Source: Acephala macrosclerotiorum
Lineage: Eukaryota; Ascomycota; Leotiomycetes; Helotiales; Mollisiaceae
NCBI GenBank assembly: GCA_014904845.1
Contig: MU119207.1
Location: forward strand, 186,001-250,000
DNA: 64,000 bases
Direction: 5' to 3'
This document shows, piece after piece, positions 54,718 through 64,000 of the stretch. Every line of letters starts with the position of its first letter. Within the stretch, counting starts at the first letter, position 1. A model generated the notes under the pieces. It did not search any database. It worked only from the letters and a program-made list of their open reading frames with translations, and was not told the origin of the DNA. The position numbers were made by a program, and so were the translations under genes.

Positions 54718-57633
54718 CTTGTGCTACCTGCCTGAGTATTGTTAGCTCTGGTGACGAGGATGGGTCTTGGCAACATACGCAGTGGGATGAATGGTTGGAG
54801 CTGGTGTCTATTAGACACTACAAATTATTGTATGAGGAGGCCAGCTCCAGTTGCAAACACAAGTGGAAGAAGGCAAAGAGATTCGTGATGAGCCAGCTCG
54901 TCTAGTAAGAGATCTAGTAATGGAACAGTAGTAGGACACAGAGGGTATCAACAGAAATCTTCTATCGAATGGACATGAAGCAACACAAAATCCTGAGGCG
55001 AGCTGGCGATACTTATCCTCGACCGATATAAACTTGCACAGCCCAATACATCGGGCAAATCATGGGTCGTCCCAATCTAAAATTTCTGAAACGCGGAGAA
55101 GTGAGGGACGTCTTCCCACTCTGAGCTGCGTGAACCGGATCTTGTTTCTTGGTCGAGGCCACTCGGCCAGATGGTTCGTCTACCTCAGCAGGCGCTGCAA
55201 ACCACTCAGCCAGATCGGGAGATAGAAGCACCGCCGAGTGCATCCAGAATGCACTACGATATGCAGCATTGGTGAGTCATATTTAGAACCATGTAATGTG
55301 GAGATGCAGGTTTGTAGGTTTGCAGGTTTGTGGATTTAGGATGGCGCGGGGAGCTTTGGGAGTTCGTCTGCACGGCGCGTCGTGGCGTCGGCAGTCTGCT
55401 TTTTTCGACGACAACACAACAACAGCCGGCTGTGTCGCGTAAAAGCTTCACGAGCCGCTCGCGTCAGCTCACTCGGTTCAAGGCCCTCAACGTCCTTGCG
55501 CCAAGAGTTCTGGAAGTATTTTTGGCGCTGGGCGGCTACTCGAAATGAGACCAGAGCCGCCTCTGGTAGAATGCCCATCGAGAGTCACCGGAGCCGGTCA
55601 ATGCCGCGCAAGTAAGCGCTGCAATCTCGCACAGCCGACATTGAAGCGCCAGAGACACTTGAGAAATTGCTAGTGAGCAGCGTGGGAGCAGCGTGGGAGC
55701 AGCGAGAGGTCCACACGGGCGGTTGCGTGTCAAGGTCGTGTTTAGCGAGAGTGAGCTTCTCTCCCCCGATTCGCTGGCCGGCACGCGCACGATTTCGCTT
55801 CTACCCTGGCCAGTTCAGGACGCGCTGCATATAGAAAAGACGACTCAACAGCCAGAGAAACATCGCAGAAGAGTCATGGTCGTGTTGGCCACGGTAATTG
55901 GACCTTCCATCTAGATGTGTTTCAAGATCATCCGTTTCAGGTGGGATGGGGTGACTCATAATCATCTGTATATTTCTCCACATTATTGTGCAGCATGCTG
56001 TCACCTGCAGATTGCGCACCATATCGGATGAATATGAGGAGGTCGGGATCCCTCAGAGCGAGCGTTGAAGATCCGTCTGCCGTGGGGGACGGACGTGGAG
56101 AGCTGAGGCTGCGAATACGACGACGTCGGGGTTCCTCTGCCGATGCATGGCAGCGGTCAAGAAGAGGTCATCCAGCCTCGAACAGGACTGGTTCGACGAG
56201 AGGGTGTCTCGAGGGGTTGGAACTGTCCAATGTGGCGATGCATGAAAGACCTCGTGATGGCTTCATATTGGGGGACTGCTTCTCACAGTCGATTTTGGTT
56301 GCTCGTGCATATGGTTGTTGCAACGAAGTGTCAGCAAGGAGAAAGTGACAAGGGGACGAGATCAGGAATGTGGATGATGGCTGACTTCCACGTGACCGCA
56401 GCCATTCCGTTCCTCCCAGGAGTTCATCCTAGGCGGTCTTCTCAACCTTCTGCGGCACTTCCATTCTATACCCAACGGACATCATCAATTCCGACCGTCA
56501 ACTTCAACACCCTCGCATCCTCCAGCAGGTCCGAAACACGTGACCCTCTCCTTCAACCCTCACAGACCTCAAAATCATGCACATCATCTCAACGTCCGAC
56601 CTCTCACCCGTTTCGAAGGAGGCCGGTCGCAGTTCAGGTCACCATGCGCATCAGCATCCGATTCCGAGAATCATCCTGACGCCCGCCGCAACTTTAAACG
56701 CGAGCTTATTTCATGCTGATTTCCTGCTCTCATTTCCTTTAAGCGCTGGCCAATTTCTCTTACTGTGCCTCAGCTGCAAGTCTCTCGTGTTACGAAGTGG
56801 TACAAGGAACCTCGTGTTTCTCGAGATGATGGAATGATGGTACTCGGCAGCTGAGCGCTTCTGGATGAAGTACAACGTTTGGCTTCGAGCGCTTGATGAC
56901 AAGATTCATCCAAAATTGCAAATTTTGTTTGCTTATGGACGAGAATACTTGGCGCTTGTACTTTCTTTGCGCTGAAGTTTTTCAGCCGGTATCGTAGCGA
57001 AGGCGTACAGAGACGAAATTGTTTAATCTTGATGTGCGTTTTTCTTGAGAGGCCAGAAATACATCGCCTGCCATTCTTGCTCTACTGCTTCCTCTGCTAT
57101 CGGGTGTTGCCTAGCATCCGCCTGCTCTAATCCCGACCGCGTCTTTTCACAATGGTAAAAAAGTCCTGCTCCACTCCAGACCAGGCTCGAGTTCTAGCCT
57201 TTGAGATTTTGTTGCACATCGCAGAATTGTCGACTCCGTTGAAATCCGCAGAACTTTATTGACATCATCAGACGACTATCTTCCTGCCTTAGTTATTTTC
57301 GCCTTTGTTACAGTTGAAAGTAAATCATAAAACATTTCGTCGCTACCCGCCATCTTGGCAGCAGGTTTGATTGCACACCTCGTTGCATCCTTTTATCTCA
57401 GCTTTGGTTACCCTTCATCTTCATCCCGACTTTGGAGGAGGGAGGTGGAAGACCTCACTTTGAGTATTTACTTTCATCTCTTTCATCTCCGGACGAAGCG
57501 AAAATTACCGATGACGCAACACCTTTCGTCTGAAGTTTGAAAGAGTTTGAAAACTGGCATAGTACAATGAACTACATTTTAATTCAACCTCTTTCCTCGC
57601 CTTCCAGCCGTCTGCGCCGCCCCGAATTCCAAT
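54718..57633. other. Intergenic, 2.9 kb, no gene recognised
   Basis: Frames up to 178 codons (56143-56679 plus) are Ser/Arg-rich and lack motif or splice support. Two tiny tandem repeats are visible: GCAGGTTTGTAGGTTTGCAG at 55305 and three GTGGGAGCAGC-like units at 55680. An undetected lineage-specific gene cannot be excluded. Confidence 0.4.
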
Positions 57634-58291
57634 TTATCCAAACAGATTCTCAACCTGCTCTTTCAAGTACTCCACCAGGTCCGTCTCCTTCTTTGCACCA
57701 ACATCCTTCAGATCCAAATCATCCGGAATGACAATCAACTTCATTTCTGGCGCAATTCTGTTTGCAACTTCTCTGACTTCTTCAGCTTCCTCGTCGAAAA
57801 TTCCTGGTAAGCAGACCTGTTCCTTCTTCAGCATCCGCTTTCATCCAGATCATCCGAAACTCTTCATTTCAAACACCTACCAAGATCTTTGGTGGTACAA
57901 CCAAGGATTGGAGTACATGCTTCACGGTTTCGATACCTAGAACGCGGAGAGTCAATACCAGATCAGGTGAGCGCAGCCGGGAACAGACAGGACACTGTGG
58001 AAAGTTTACTCTCGCAGTGCGCGACGTGGATGAGAGTGTAATTCTTCTCCAGATCCTGAATGTCCTGATTAGTGATCATCATCTCTAATATCAGATCCTG
58101 AGGGGTCAAGGTACCTTTGTCACTTTGGCCAGAACATCTTTACTTTTCTGTCCGTCCTTTCCTACTGTTACGATTTGGATTTGAGGCACCATATTCAGAA
58201 GTTTTGACATGTCTCTATATGCTGTTGAGTTTTGATGACGATTGAGATTTGAGATGAACAGGACAGAGAGGAGAGAGGCCTCGTTACTCAT
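57634..58291 (-). CDS. Small four-exon gene, unknown protein (156 residues)
   Basis: Four exons (58115-58291, 58010-58064, 57881-57936, 57634-57816) with consensus splice sites join perfectly in frame. The product opens MSNEASLLSVLFISNLNRHQ, continues NMVPQIQIVTVGKDGQKSKD, DIQDLEKNYTLIHVAHCES and ETVKHVLQSLVVPPKIL, and ends DLVEYLKEQVENLFG. The second-exon acceptor CTAATCAG and the fourth-exon acceptor GAACAG are typical. The alternation of beta-like (IQIVTVG, TLIHVAHC, KILVCLPGIF, MKLIVIPDDL) and helical stretches suggests a small alpha/beta fold. I do not recognise the family. The intron density and clean joins argue it is real. Confidence 0.6.
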
Positions 58292-58453
58292 CTAGGTACA
58301 TGCATAGCTCAATCACGTGTAAAGCTTGCTTCAATTCAACGCCTGACATTCTCTTCCGATCATCACCTGTTTCAATCCAAATCTTAGTTTCATTCCCATT
58401 CCGATTCCCCTTTCTCACTCCTCATTCCCCATCTCCTCATTCTGTCCTTCCCC

Positions 58454-59591
58454 TTAGGAAGAAATCCTAACATGCCACCTCTCAAATCCTCCATCCCTAT
58501 ACCCATCCAATGCCCTATTCACCCCCTCCACCTCCAACCCCTCAACAACACCATCACACGTTCCCCCCTCCAAACCGCTCTCAATCCACTCCCCAATCTT
58601 TCCCCAAAACAATTCCGCGAGCTTGGGATGAGTCCCACTCGACCCATTCATCTGCCACTCCTCCACTCCTCCCTTCTTACTCTCCACCACCTTCTCATCC
58701 GCCTTCCCAGGAAGAAGATGACTGAAATACCCTTTCTTGGTGTTCGAAAGCAACAAGACGGGCAGAGAATGATCACCGCTCGACATAGTGTCGTAGACAT
58801 ACACAAGATCATCCCCGGTCAAAGCACGGATCTGAGCAACAAGATCCTCAGCATGACGATCAATCACATGCGTAGCACCAAGTCTCTTCAACTCCTCCTC
58901 CCCCCTCAAACTTGCCGTCGTGATAATCGTCCCAATCCCCGCCAACTTCGCAAACTGAATAGCCAATTTCCCACATCTCGTTCCACCGCCTAGAATCACA
59001 ATCATCGTGTTTTTATAATCAAAATTCTCGGAGCCAGGTGTTGAAGGGAACGGTATCCCCAACCCGCGGTGTATATTCTCAGGCCCGCCTTCAGAGGAGA
59101 AGAGGGAAGCGAAGGACGTGAAAGCATTGATTGGATAGAGCGCTGCATCGATATCGGTGATGTTTTTGGGAACGAGGGAGGTGAAGTGGGCGTCGATGAT
59201 GGTGTATTGTTGGAGACCGCCGCCGACGGGGTTGAACAGGCTTGCTTGGGCCATGACGTGAGCTCCGATTGGGAATTTGGTCTTCAGGTCCCCGTTCAGA
59301 TCAGATGAGTGCTTGGAGACAACTCCAGCCAAATCGGAGGTCACGACGGCTGGGAGGCGAGAGCCGATGTTGAAGACATTTTGGTCGCGGAGTTTTTGGT
59401 CGAGGGGTGCGACTGTTTTTCTTTAGCTGATGTTTGAGAAAAGAAGAGAGGGGTAAAAAGGGAGGGGACGTACTGGCACAAGCGGTCAACTTGATGAGGA
59501 GCTCATTGTCTTTTGGTGTGGGGATTGGGAGTTGGATTTTGGTGAGAGGAGCGGCGATTTTGGTTAAGGCGATAGCGGTTTGGGTTGCCAT
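58454..59591 (-). CDS. Zinc-type alcohol dehydrogenase-like (MDR) oxidoreductase, second
   Basis: Exons 59474-59591 and 58454-59412 join to 358 residues. The start MATQTAIALTKIAAPLTKIQ leads to the GroES-like domain (KDNELLIKLTACA, APLDQKLRDQNVFNIGSRLP, VVTSDLAGVVSKH, FPIGAHVMAQAS). The cofactor domain has IVILGGGTRCGKLAIQFAKL, a GxGxxG-like loop in altered form (GGGTRCGKLA), then GIGTIITTASLRGEEELKRL and GATHVIDRHAED. It is a paralogue of the 48892-50178 gene at fold level (about the same length, same IQFAKL/ITTAS blocks) but the sequences are clearly divergent. The substrate is unknown. The overlap with a Pro-rich plus-strand frame (58472-58993) is a shadow. Confidence 0.85.
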
Positions 59592-60868
59592 TTTGATGGC
59601 TGATGAAGCTTTCCTGAATGATGGTTTTGGTTTTCGAAGTTTTGAAGCGAAGATACGCTTGCTTGTATTCGATGTGTGATGTTCGATGTTGATAAGAGAA
59701 GAAAGGGGAACCTTCACTCCTTATATATTCTTCGATCCTGCACCGGGAGATGCACACCCTAGGCTTGTTCTACCAAATCCGGCTCGGAATATCCAAAAAT
59801 CTTCATGCAAGCTCAAGTATTAATGGGGCTATCGGCATTAGCCTTCTCCAAATTCCACGTCACTGACTCCTCTTCACCAAATCTTCCAACTCAGGGAGCC
59901 TGTCCGAGCTTTAAACCACTTTATATTCTTCATCCTCAACCTCTGATTCGCTACGTGAACGAGCGCCGACGAGGTCGATGTGCCTCATCCTTGACGTCAA
60001 AGCTTCAGTGCTTCACTCTCTTTACTAATCAACAGCTGATTATCAAGAGTTAGTCTTGACGTGCCTCAATCCCGCAGAAACGCGCTCAATCACGAAATCA
60101 GAAGCACAACTTAGAAAAGGCCGAAGCCCGACGGACCGATGTAATAGGAACGGAAAATATGAGGCTCCATGTTGTCCGCAGGGAAAAGAGGATCGACCTC
60201 TCCATCGGAGAAAAAACAGGCCGATTTTGGCACGCGAAAACCAAATCTCATGCACTTAACAGTCTATTTCTCGACGCCCAACGCTCCAAAACTTATGTAG
60301 CCTTGAGGAATACTTTGAAAATGGCTAATGTATATGCGTGTTAAAAAATAGTAGAAGATTTGTTAATTGTTTGTTGACGATACTGTAGGTTTGGTGCTTT
60401 AGACCCGTGCGCAAAATCCGCCTGTTTTTTCTCCAACGGAAAGATCGACGTTTGCTACTGGGATTGAGGCCTGTGATTCGCTGCGTGAGCGAGAAGCGAG
60501 GATTTCACGGGATTGGATTGGAAAGGGGCTCCGTTTGAGATGTTTTGAGGATGTGGATCTAGGTGACATCGAAAGATTTTGAGGAGACGCATTTCTAATG
60601 TACGGGATTGCGCATTCACGTTCGAGCAAAGGATGTGGTCGAACCATAGTGCCAAAGGCGTCCCTCCTTGATCAAGCTCCTTCTGTAGAGAAAAAAGATG
60701 AGGTGCAGAATGTGTATTTTCATACCTATGTAGTCGCTGTATCAAAAAATTCCATGCTCATCATCATCTCGTCGTCTCATCTCCCCTTTTACCATTCCGT
60801 ATCATATTCCATTACCCACCAAAAGTCTAATGAAATTATTTCCTCCCAGACGGTGCTCAAACGCAGAC
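59592..60868. other. Intergenic with an inverted-repeat relic
   Basis: Between the MDR promoter and phosphoglucomutase 3' end. A direct-repeat pair, TGATTCGCTRCGTGARCGAG (about 59943 and 60474), brackets the inverted repeat listed separately. No gene. Confidence 0.45.
60191..60450. mobile_element. 260-bp inverted-repeat element, probably a worn MITE
   Basis: The left arm (60191-60236) and the reverse complement of the right arm (60406-60450) share GATCGA, then CTTTCC or CTCTCC, GGAGAAAAAACAGGC, GATTTTG and CACG, with a handful of mismatches over about 45 bases. The interior (about 170 bp) has no frame. Sequence similarity appears to continue outside the arms, so the original ends may be further out. 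Confidence 0.55.
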
Positions 60869-62682
60869 TTATGTCTTCACATCTGGCTCGGTACGTCCAA
60901 TATGCTCCTGGAACTTCAACAGTTCAGTCGCGAGTTGGATGTCTGGCTTCAAGAAGACTTGTGCATCCTGGCTATAAGTCTTCTCGTCGCTGGTGTGCTT
61001 CTCGATGTACAGACGGATGGTGGCGCCAGAACTTCCAGTTCCTGAAAGACGGACAACAATACGAGAGCCGTCGGAGAACTTGACATAGAGGCCTTGGTTG
61101 GGTGAAACACTGCCATCGAGATCAGTGTAGGAGAAGTCGCCTGCATCAGCAACGGTACGGTCTACAAGGGTCAGTTATTACACGTGGATAGGGAAGGGTT
61201 CTACTTACCGCCAATCTTTGAGCCGACGAAGGACTTGTCTGCGATCTTGCTGTTCAAATCCTTGACGACTTGAGCGGCTCCTTCACTGCTGACGTTCTCG
61301 TAATCGTATCTGGTGAAGAAAGTACGACCATAGATAGTCCAGAAGTCATGCTGAATCTTGGCAATGCTTGGGGTGACCTCTGGGTTGGCCTCGCCAATAC
61401 CAGCAATGATGTTCAACCAAGCAACGACAGCCCATAAACCATCCTTTTCACGGATGTGGTTGCTGCCAGTACCGAAAGACTCCTCACCGCAGATGGACAG
61501 CTTGTCGGCATCGAACAGAGCGCAGAAGAACTTCCAGCCAGTAGGAACTTCGTAGCAGTTCAGTCCTTGCTTCTTAGCCACAAGGTCAACAGCACCAGAG
61601 GTTGGCATACTGCGAGCCAGGCCATAGACACCTTGCTTCTTGAAGTATGGGATGAGTTGAGCGTGATGGGCGATGATGGCAAGACTGTCCCCAGGAGAGA
61701 CGAAAGCGTTTGCACCATAGATCATGTTACGATCACCGTCTCCATCACTAGCAGCTCCAAAGTGGATGTTTCCCTTGTCGACAGCCTCAACCAAAGAGCG
61801 TGCGTATGTAAGGTTGGGATCGGGGTGACCGCCGTTGAAGTCTGGAGATGGAATGCAATTTTGCGTGCTGGAGCTGGGCAGACCAAGCTCAGTCTCGAAG
61901 ATTGACTTGCCGTAAGGACCAGTAACACCACTCAACGCATCAAAGAGAACCTTGAAATCAGTGTGGGTTTGGAAGAACTTCTTGATCAGGGCAAAGTCGA
62001 AAATGTCTTTCAACATCTCAACATAGTCTGCGGTAGAGTCGATGATCTCCACCTCCACGTTGCCATATGTCTTTGTACCAATTGTAGAGATGTCAACATC
62101 TGGGATATCTGCAATCTTGTAGGAAGTGAGCTTCTTGGAAGTTTCGAAGATCTTGTTTGTGACTGATTCAGGAGCTGGTCCACCGTTCGCAAGGTTGTAC
62201 TTAATACCAAAATCATTCTTAGGGCCTGCAGCTTGTTAGCATGAACGACCATAGCAGACAGCGCTTACTCACCTCCAGCATTGTGACTGGCAGTCAGAAG
62301 AATACCACCAGTAGCTTTGCGCTTGCGGATGATATGGCTGGCAGCAGGTGTACTCAAGATGCCATTTTGACCGATCAGAAGCTTCTTGACGCCATAGGCA
62401 GCTCCAATCTTGGCAATCAATTGCACAACTTCTGGGTTCCAGTATCGTCCATCACCACCAATGACCAAGAAGCTGCCCTCGACACCTTCTGGGATGGATA
62501 GAAGAATACTGGTGACGAAAGATTCGCTATAGTGTGGCTTTTGGAAGACGACAACCTTTTTTCGCAAGCCGGAGCTGTTGATTGTTAGCATGAGGGGTTC
62601 GGTGGACAGGTGGTGGGGTAACCACTGACGTTCCAGGCTTTTGGTCGGTGAACGGAGTGATGCTAACTTCCTTGACACTCAT
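60869..62682 (-). CDS. PGM2: Phosphoglucomutase
   Basis: This enzyme interconverts glucose 1-phosphate and glucose 6-phosphate, linking glycolysis to glycogen, trehalose and cell-wall precursors. Exons 62630-62682, 62273-62574, 61209-62225 and 60869-61161 join to 554 residues, the usual length. The first donor is GTCAGT, chosen because only it gives PGTSGLRKKV. The phosphoserine loop is ILLTASHNAGG (split by intron 2), the magnesium loop ASDGDGDRNM, the sugar-binding loop ICGEESFGTGSNHIREKDG, and the phosphate-binding loop IVVRLSGTGSSGATIRLYIE. The N terminus is MSVKEVSITPFTDQK. All catalytic motifs are intact. PGM1 and PGM2 cannot be distinguished from sequence alone. Confidence 0.96.
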
Positions 62683-62918
62683 GATTGCTTAAGTCGATCC
62701 GCTGTATGTGTTGGGGAGAATTGAGAAAGAGATGGAAGCTCGAGTGAAGTTGGATTGAGCTCTATCAGCTGGGAAACAATTCAGAAGGCGGTGATGGTCT
62801 GTTTAATTATGGCGGGTGCCACCTGGTGGGGTTCTAGCCAATGATCGCTCCTTCGCTATCGGCCCGCCACCAATCAATAGAGGTTGCTTTTTGAAGAAAT
62901 ATCGCAACAACTTTCCCT

Positions 62919-63612
62919 TCATTGTTTCTTTGCCTCTGCACCCTGAGATATCTGGAATATGGCCTGCTTATAGTATCTGGCCTCCTCAATGCTTTCGAGA
63001 ATGTCATCCCTTGCAGTATGCAGCGTTCTCTTCTTAGGCACCTGGTTGAGGACTTCCGGCGAGGACCATCGCTTCGCAGCCTCCTTGATTGTACTGACGT
63101 CTAAAATGCGATGGTGGAAATGATCATTGACCTTCTTGTACGGCTTCTTCCGCAGAAATGCCTTATCGGCATGAACAGAATTGCCTGCCAATAACGCCTT
63201 TCGTGGCTCAGGTATGTATTTTTGGATGTAGGAGAGGAGGTTCGTCGCTGCTTCTTCGGGTGTTGTTTTTGAATTGATTACAGCTTCCGTAAGGCCATTC
63301 TCACCATGTGTCTTCGTGCACCATTCGTCCTGTTCATGCTTAGTGGAGGTTCTTGAAAAAATTATCGCGTGTTCCGTACCATTTGATCCATTCTTTCCTT
63401 TGATTGATGAATGACTGCCCCCCATCCATTTTCATCCAATATGTCGAGGTTCCCATTCGTGATGATGCAGAAGATTTCAATGATTTCGTCGTTGTCGACG
63501 TCCAAACCGGTCATCTGTGCCAGTCAGCAGAGTGCAGCAGACAGACGGAGATTAGTGGACTTACCTCGCAATCAATCCACACAAGCGGAAGATTTGAATC
63601 TTTCTCTACCAT
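62919..63612 (-). CDS. REX2: Oligoribonuclease (DEDDh 3'-5' exonuclease)
   Basis: It degrades 2-5-nt RNA fragments to mononucleotides, in fungi chiefly in mitochondria. Exons 63565-63612, 63380-63514 and 62919-63329 join to 197 residues, matching the family (about 180-200 without a long presequence). The Exo I motif is LVWIDCEMTGLD (Asp14, Glu16), split by intron 1. Exo II is the NSVHADKAFL block, with DVSTIKEAAKRW after HHRILD, and Exo III is HTARDDILESIEEARYYKQ (His and Asp). The short start MVEKDSNLPLVWIDCE lacks an obvious presequence. An in-frame upstream start is blocked by stops, so a mitochondrial form would need an upstream exon or another initiation site. Confidence 0.94.
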
Positions 63613-64000
63613 TGCTGAGCTTGGAAGGCGTTTGCCACGTCCCTAGTGTGATTGTTTGAAAGAGCAACTTCCGAATTGTCTTCAAAATCGCGTGTCGGCA
63701 AAGAGAGAAGATTGCTGGTGATATAATGTGGGAATATAACGATGAGGCTGTTCGAATGTTGGTTTTCTGTCTGGGTATGTGTTTTGTCTCGAATGATCAG
63801 AGCAAAGCTACCTATACATCAATTGATCTGAACTGCTTCAGCAGACTGACTGAGCTTGGTCTAATCAGGCAAGGTCGAATCATGTCACGTGGACCGGTGT
63901 CGGTAGCGCGTTTATTGCTCCTTCAGCCACCGACTTTGGACTTTTCTTCAAGATGAACTATGATTCTATTGTCTTTGTGATCATCAATAATACGACGATA
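63613..64000. other. Upstream region of REX2, no other gene recognised
   Basis: A 76-codon plus-strand frame (63726-63956) has no supporting features. Confidence 0.4.

Noticed and set aside
56143..56679. 178-codon plus frame as a gene
   Set aside because: Arg/Ser/Pro-rich without motifs, overlaps another frame of similar quality, and lacks a recognisable leader.
48892..59591. Secondary-metabolite gene cluster containing the two MDR enzymes
   Set aside because: No polyketide synthase, NRPS, terpene synthase, P450 or transporter lies between or near them.
1..64000. tRNA, rRNA and snoRNA genes
   Set aside because: I looked for B-box-like GGTTCRANTCC and paired arms, and for C/D box pairs in the 41-48 kb introns, and found nothing convincing by eye. 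A tRNAscan-SE and Infernal run would settle it.

Overview
The window looks like nuclear DNA of a filamentous ascomycete (Pezizomycotina, perhaps a Leotiomycete; the class is a guess). Introns are about 45-80 bp with GTRAGT donors and CTAAC/CTGAC branch sites, intergenic spaces are long, and several encoded proteins are fungus-specific (hypervirulence-associated TUDOR protein, Def1, Helo-like/DUF7580 proteins). Intron-exon joins below were read by eye. For most multi-exon housekeeping genes the joined exons keep frame and give the family's usual length.

Layout. 1-11.5 kb: the 5' part of a hypervirulence-associated TUDOR protein gene, DEF1, a predicted mitochondrial protein, a 360-bp element with 52-bp terminal inverted repeats, and a poorly resolved membrane-protein gene. 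11.5-19.4 kb: an accessory island built from one intact gene for a tail-anchored, acidic, repeat-containing protein (15651-17418, minus) and at least six decayed copies of its 3' half in both orientations. 19.7-28 kb: housekeeping genes KES1/OSH4, FBA1, MRPL50 and a UBP16-like deubiquitinase, followed by a second short inverted-repeat element. 28.7-34.5 kb: a graveyard of fungal signalling/incompatibility-type genes. It holds a Helo-like plus retropepsin-like gene, a RING-containing gene and a DUF7580 gene, all with frameshifts or in-frame stops. 35.7-38.8 kb: a CSC1/OSCA-type channel.

41-48.5 kb: about 7 kb without a credible protein gene, but dense in plus-strand splice signals, about 40-nt micro-exon candidates and several repeat families. 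The most striking part is a seven-unit tandem array (47.57-48.08 kb). Each unit carries a 6-bp stem with a GNCW-type tetraloop, and the stems change by compensatory substitutions from unit to unit. I read this as a candidate spliced, structured long non-coding RNA locus. It is the best candidate here for something undescribed.

48.9-64 kb: an MDR-family oxidoreductase, an F-box protein, a conserved protein with a possible PD-(D/E)XK-like domain, a small four-exon unknown gene, a second MDR oxidoreductase, an inverted-repeat relic, phosphoglucomutase and oligoribonuclease. FBA1 and phosphoglucomutase are central carbon metabolism genes; the other intact genes are neighbours without an evident shared pathway, and no biosynthetic cluster is visible.
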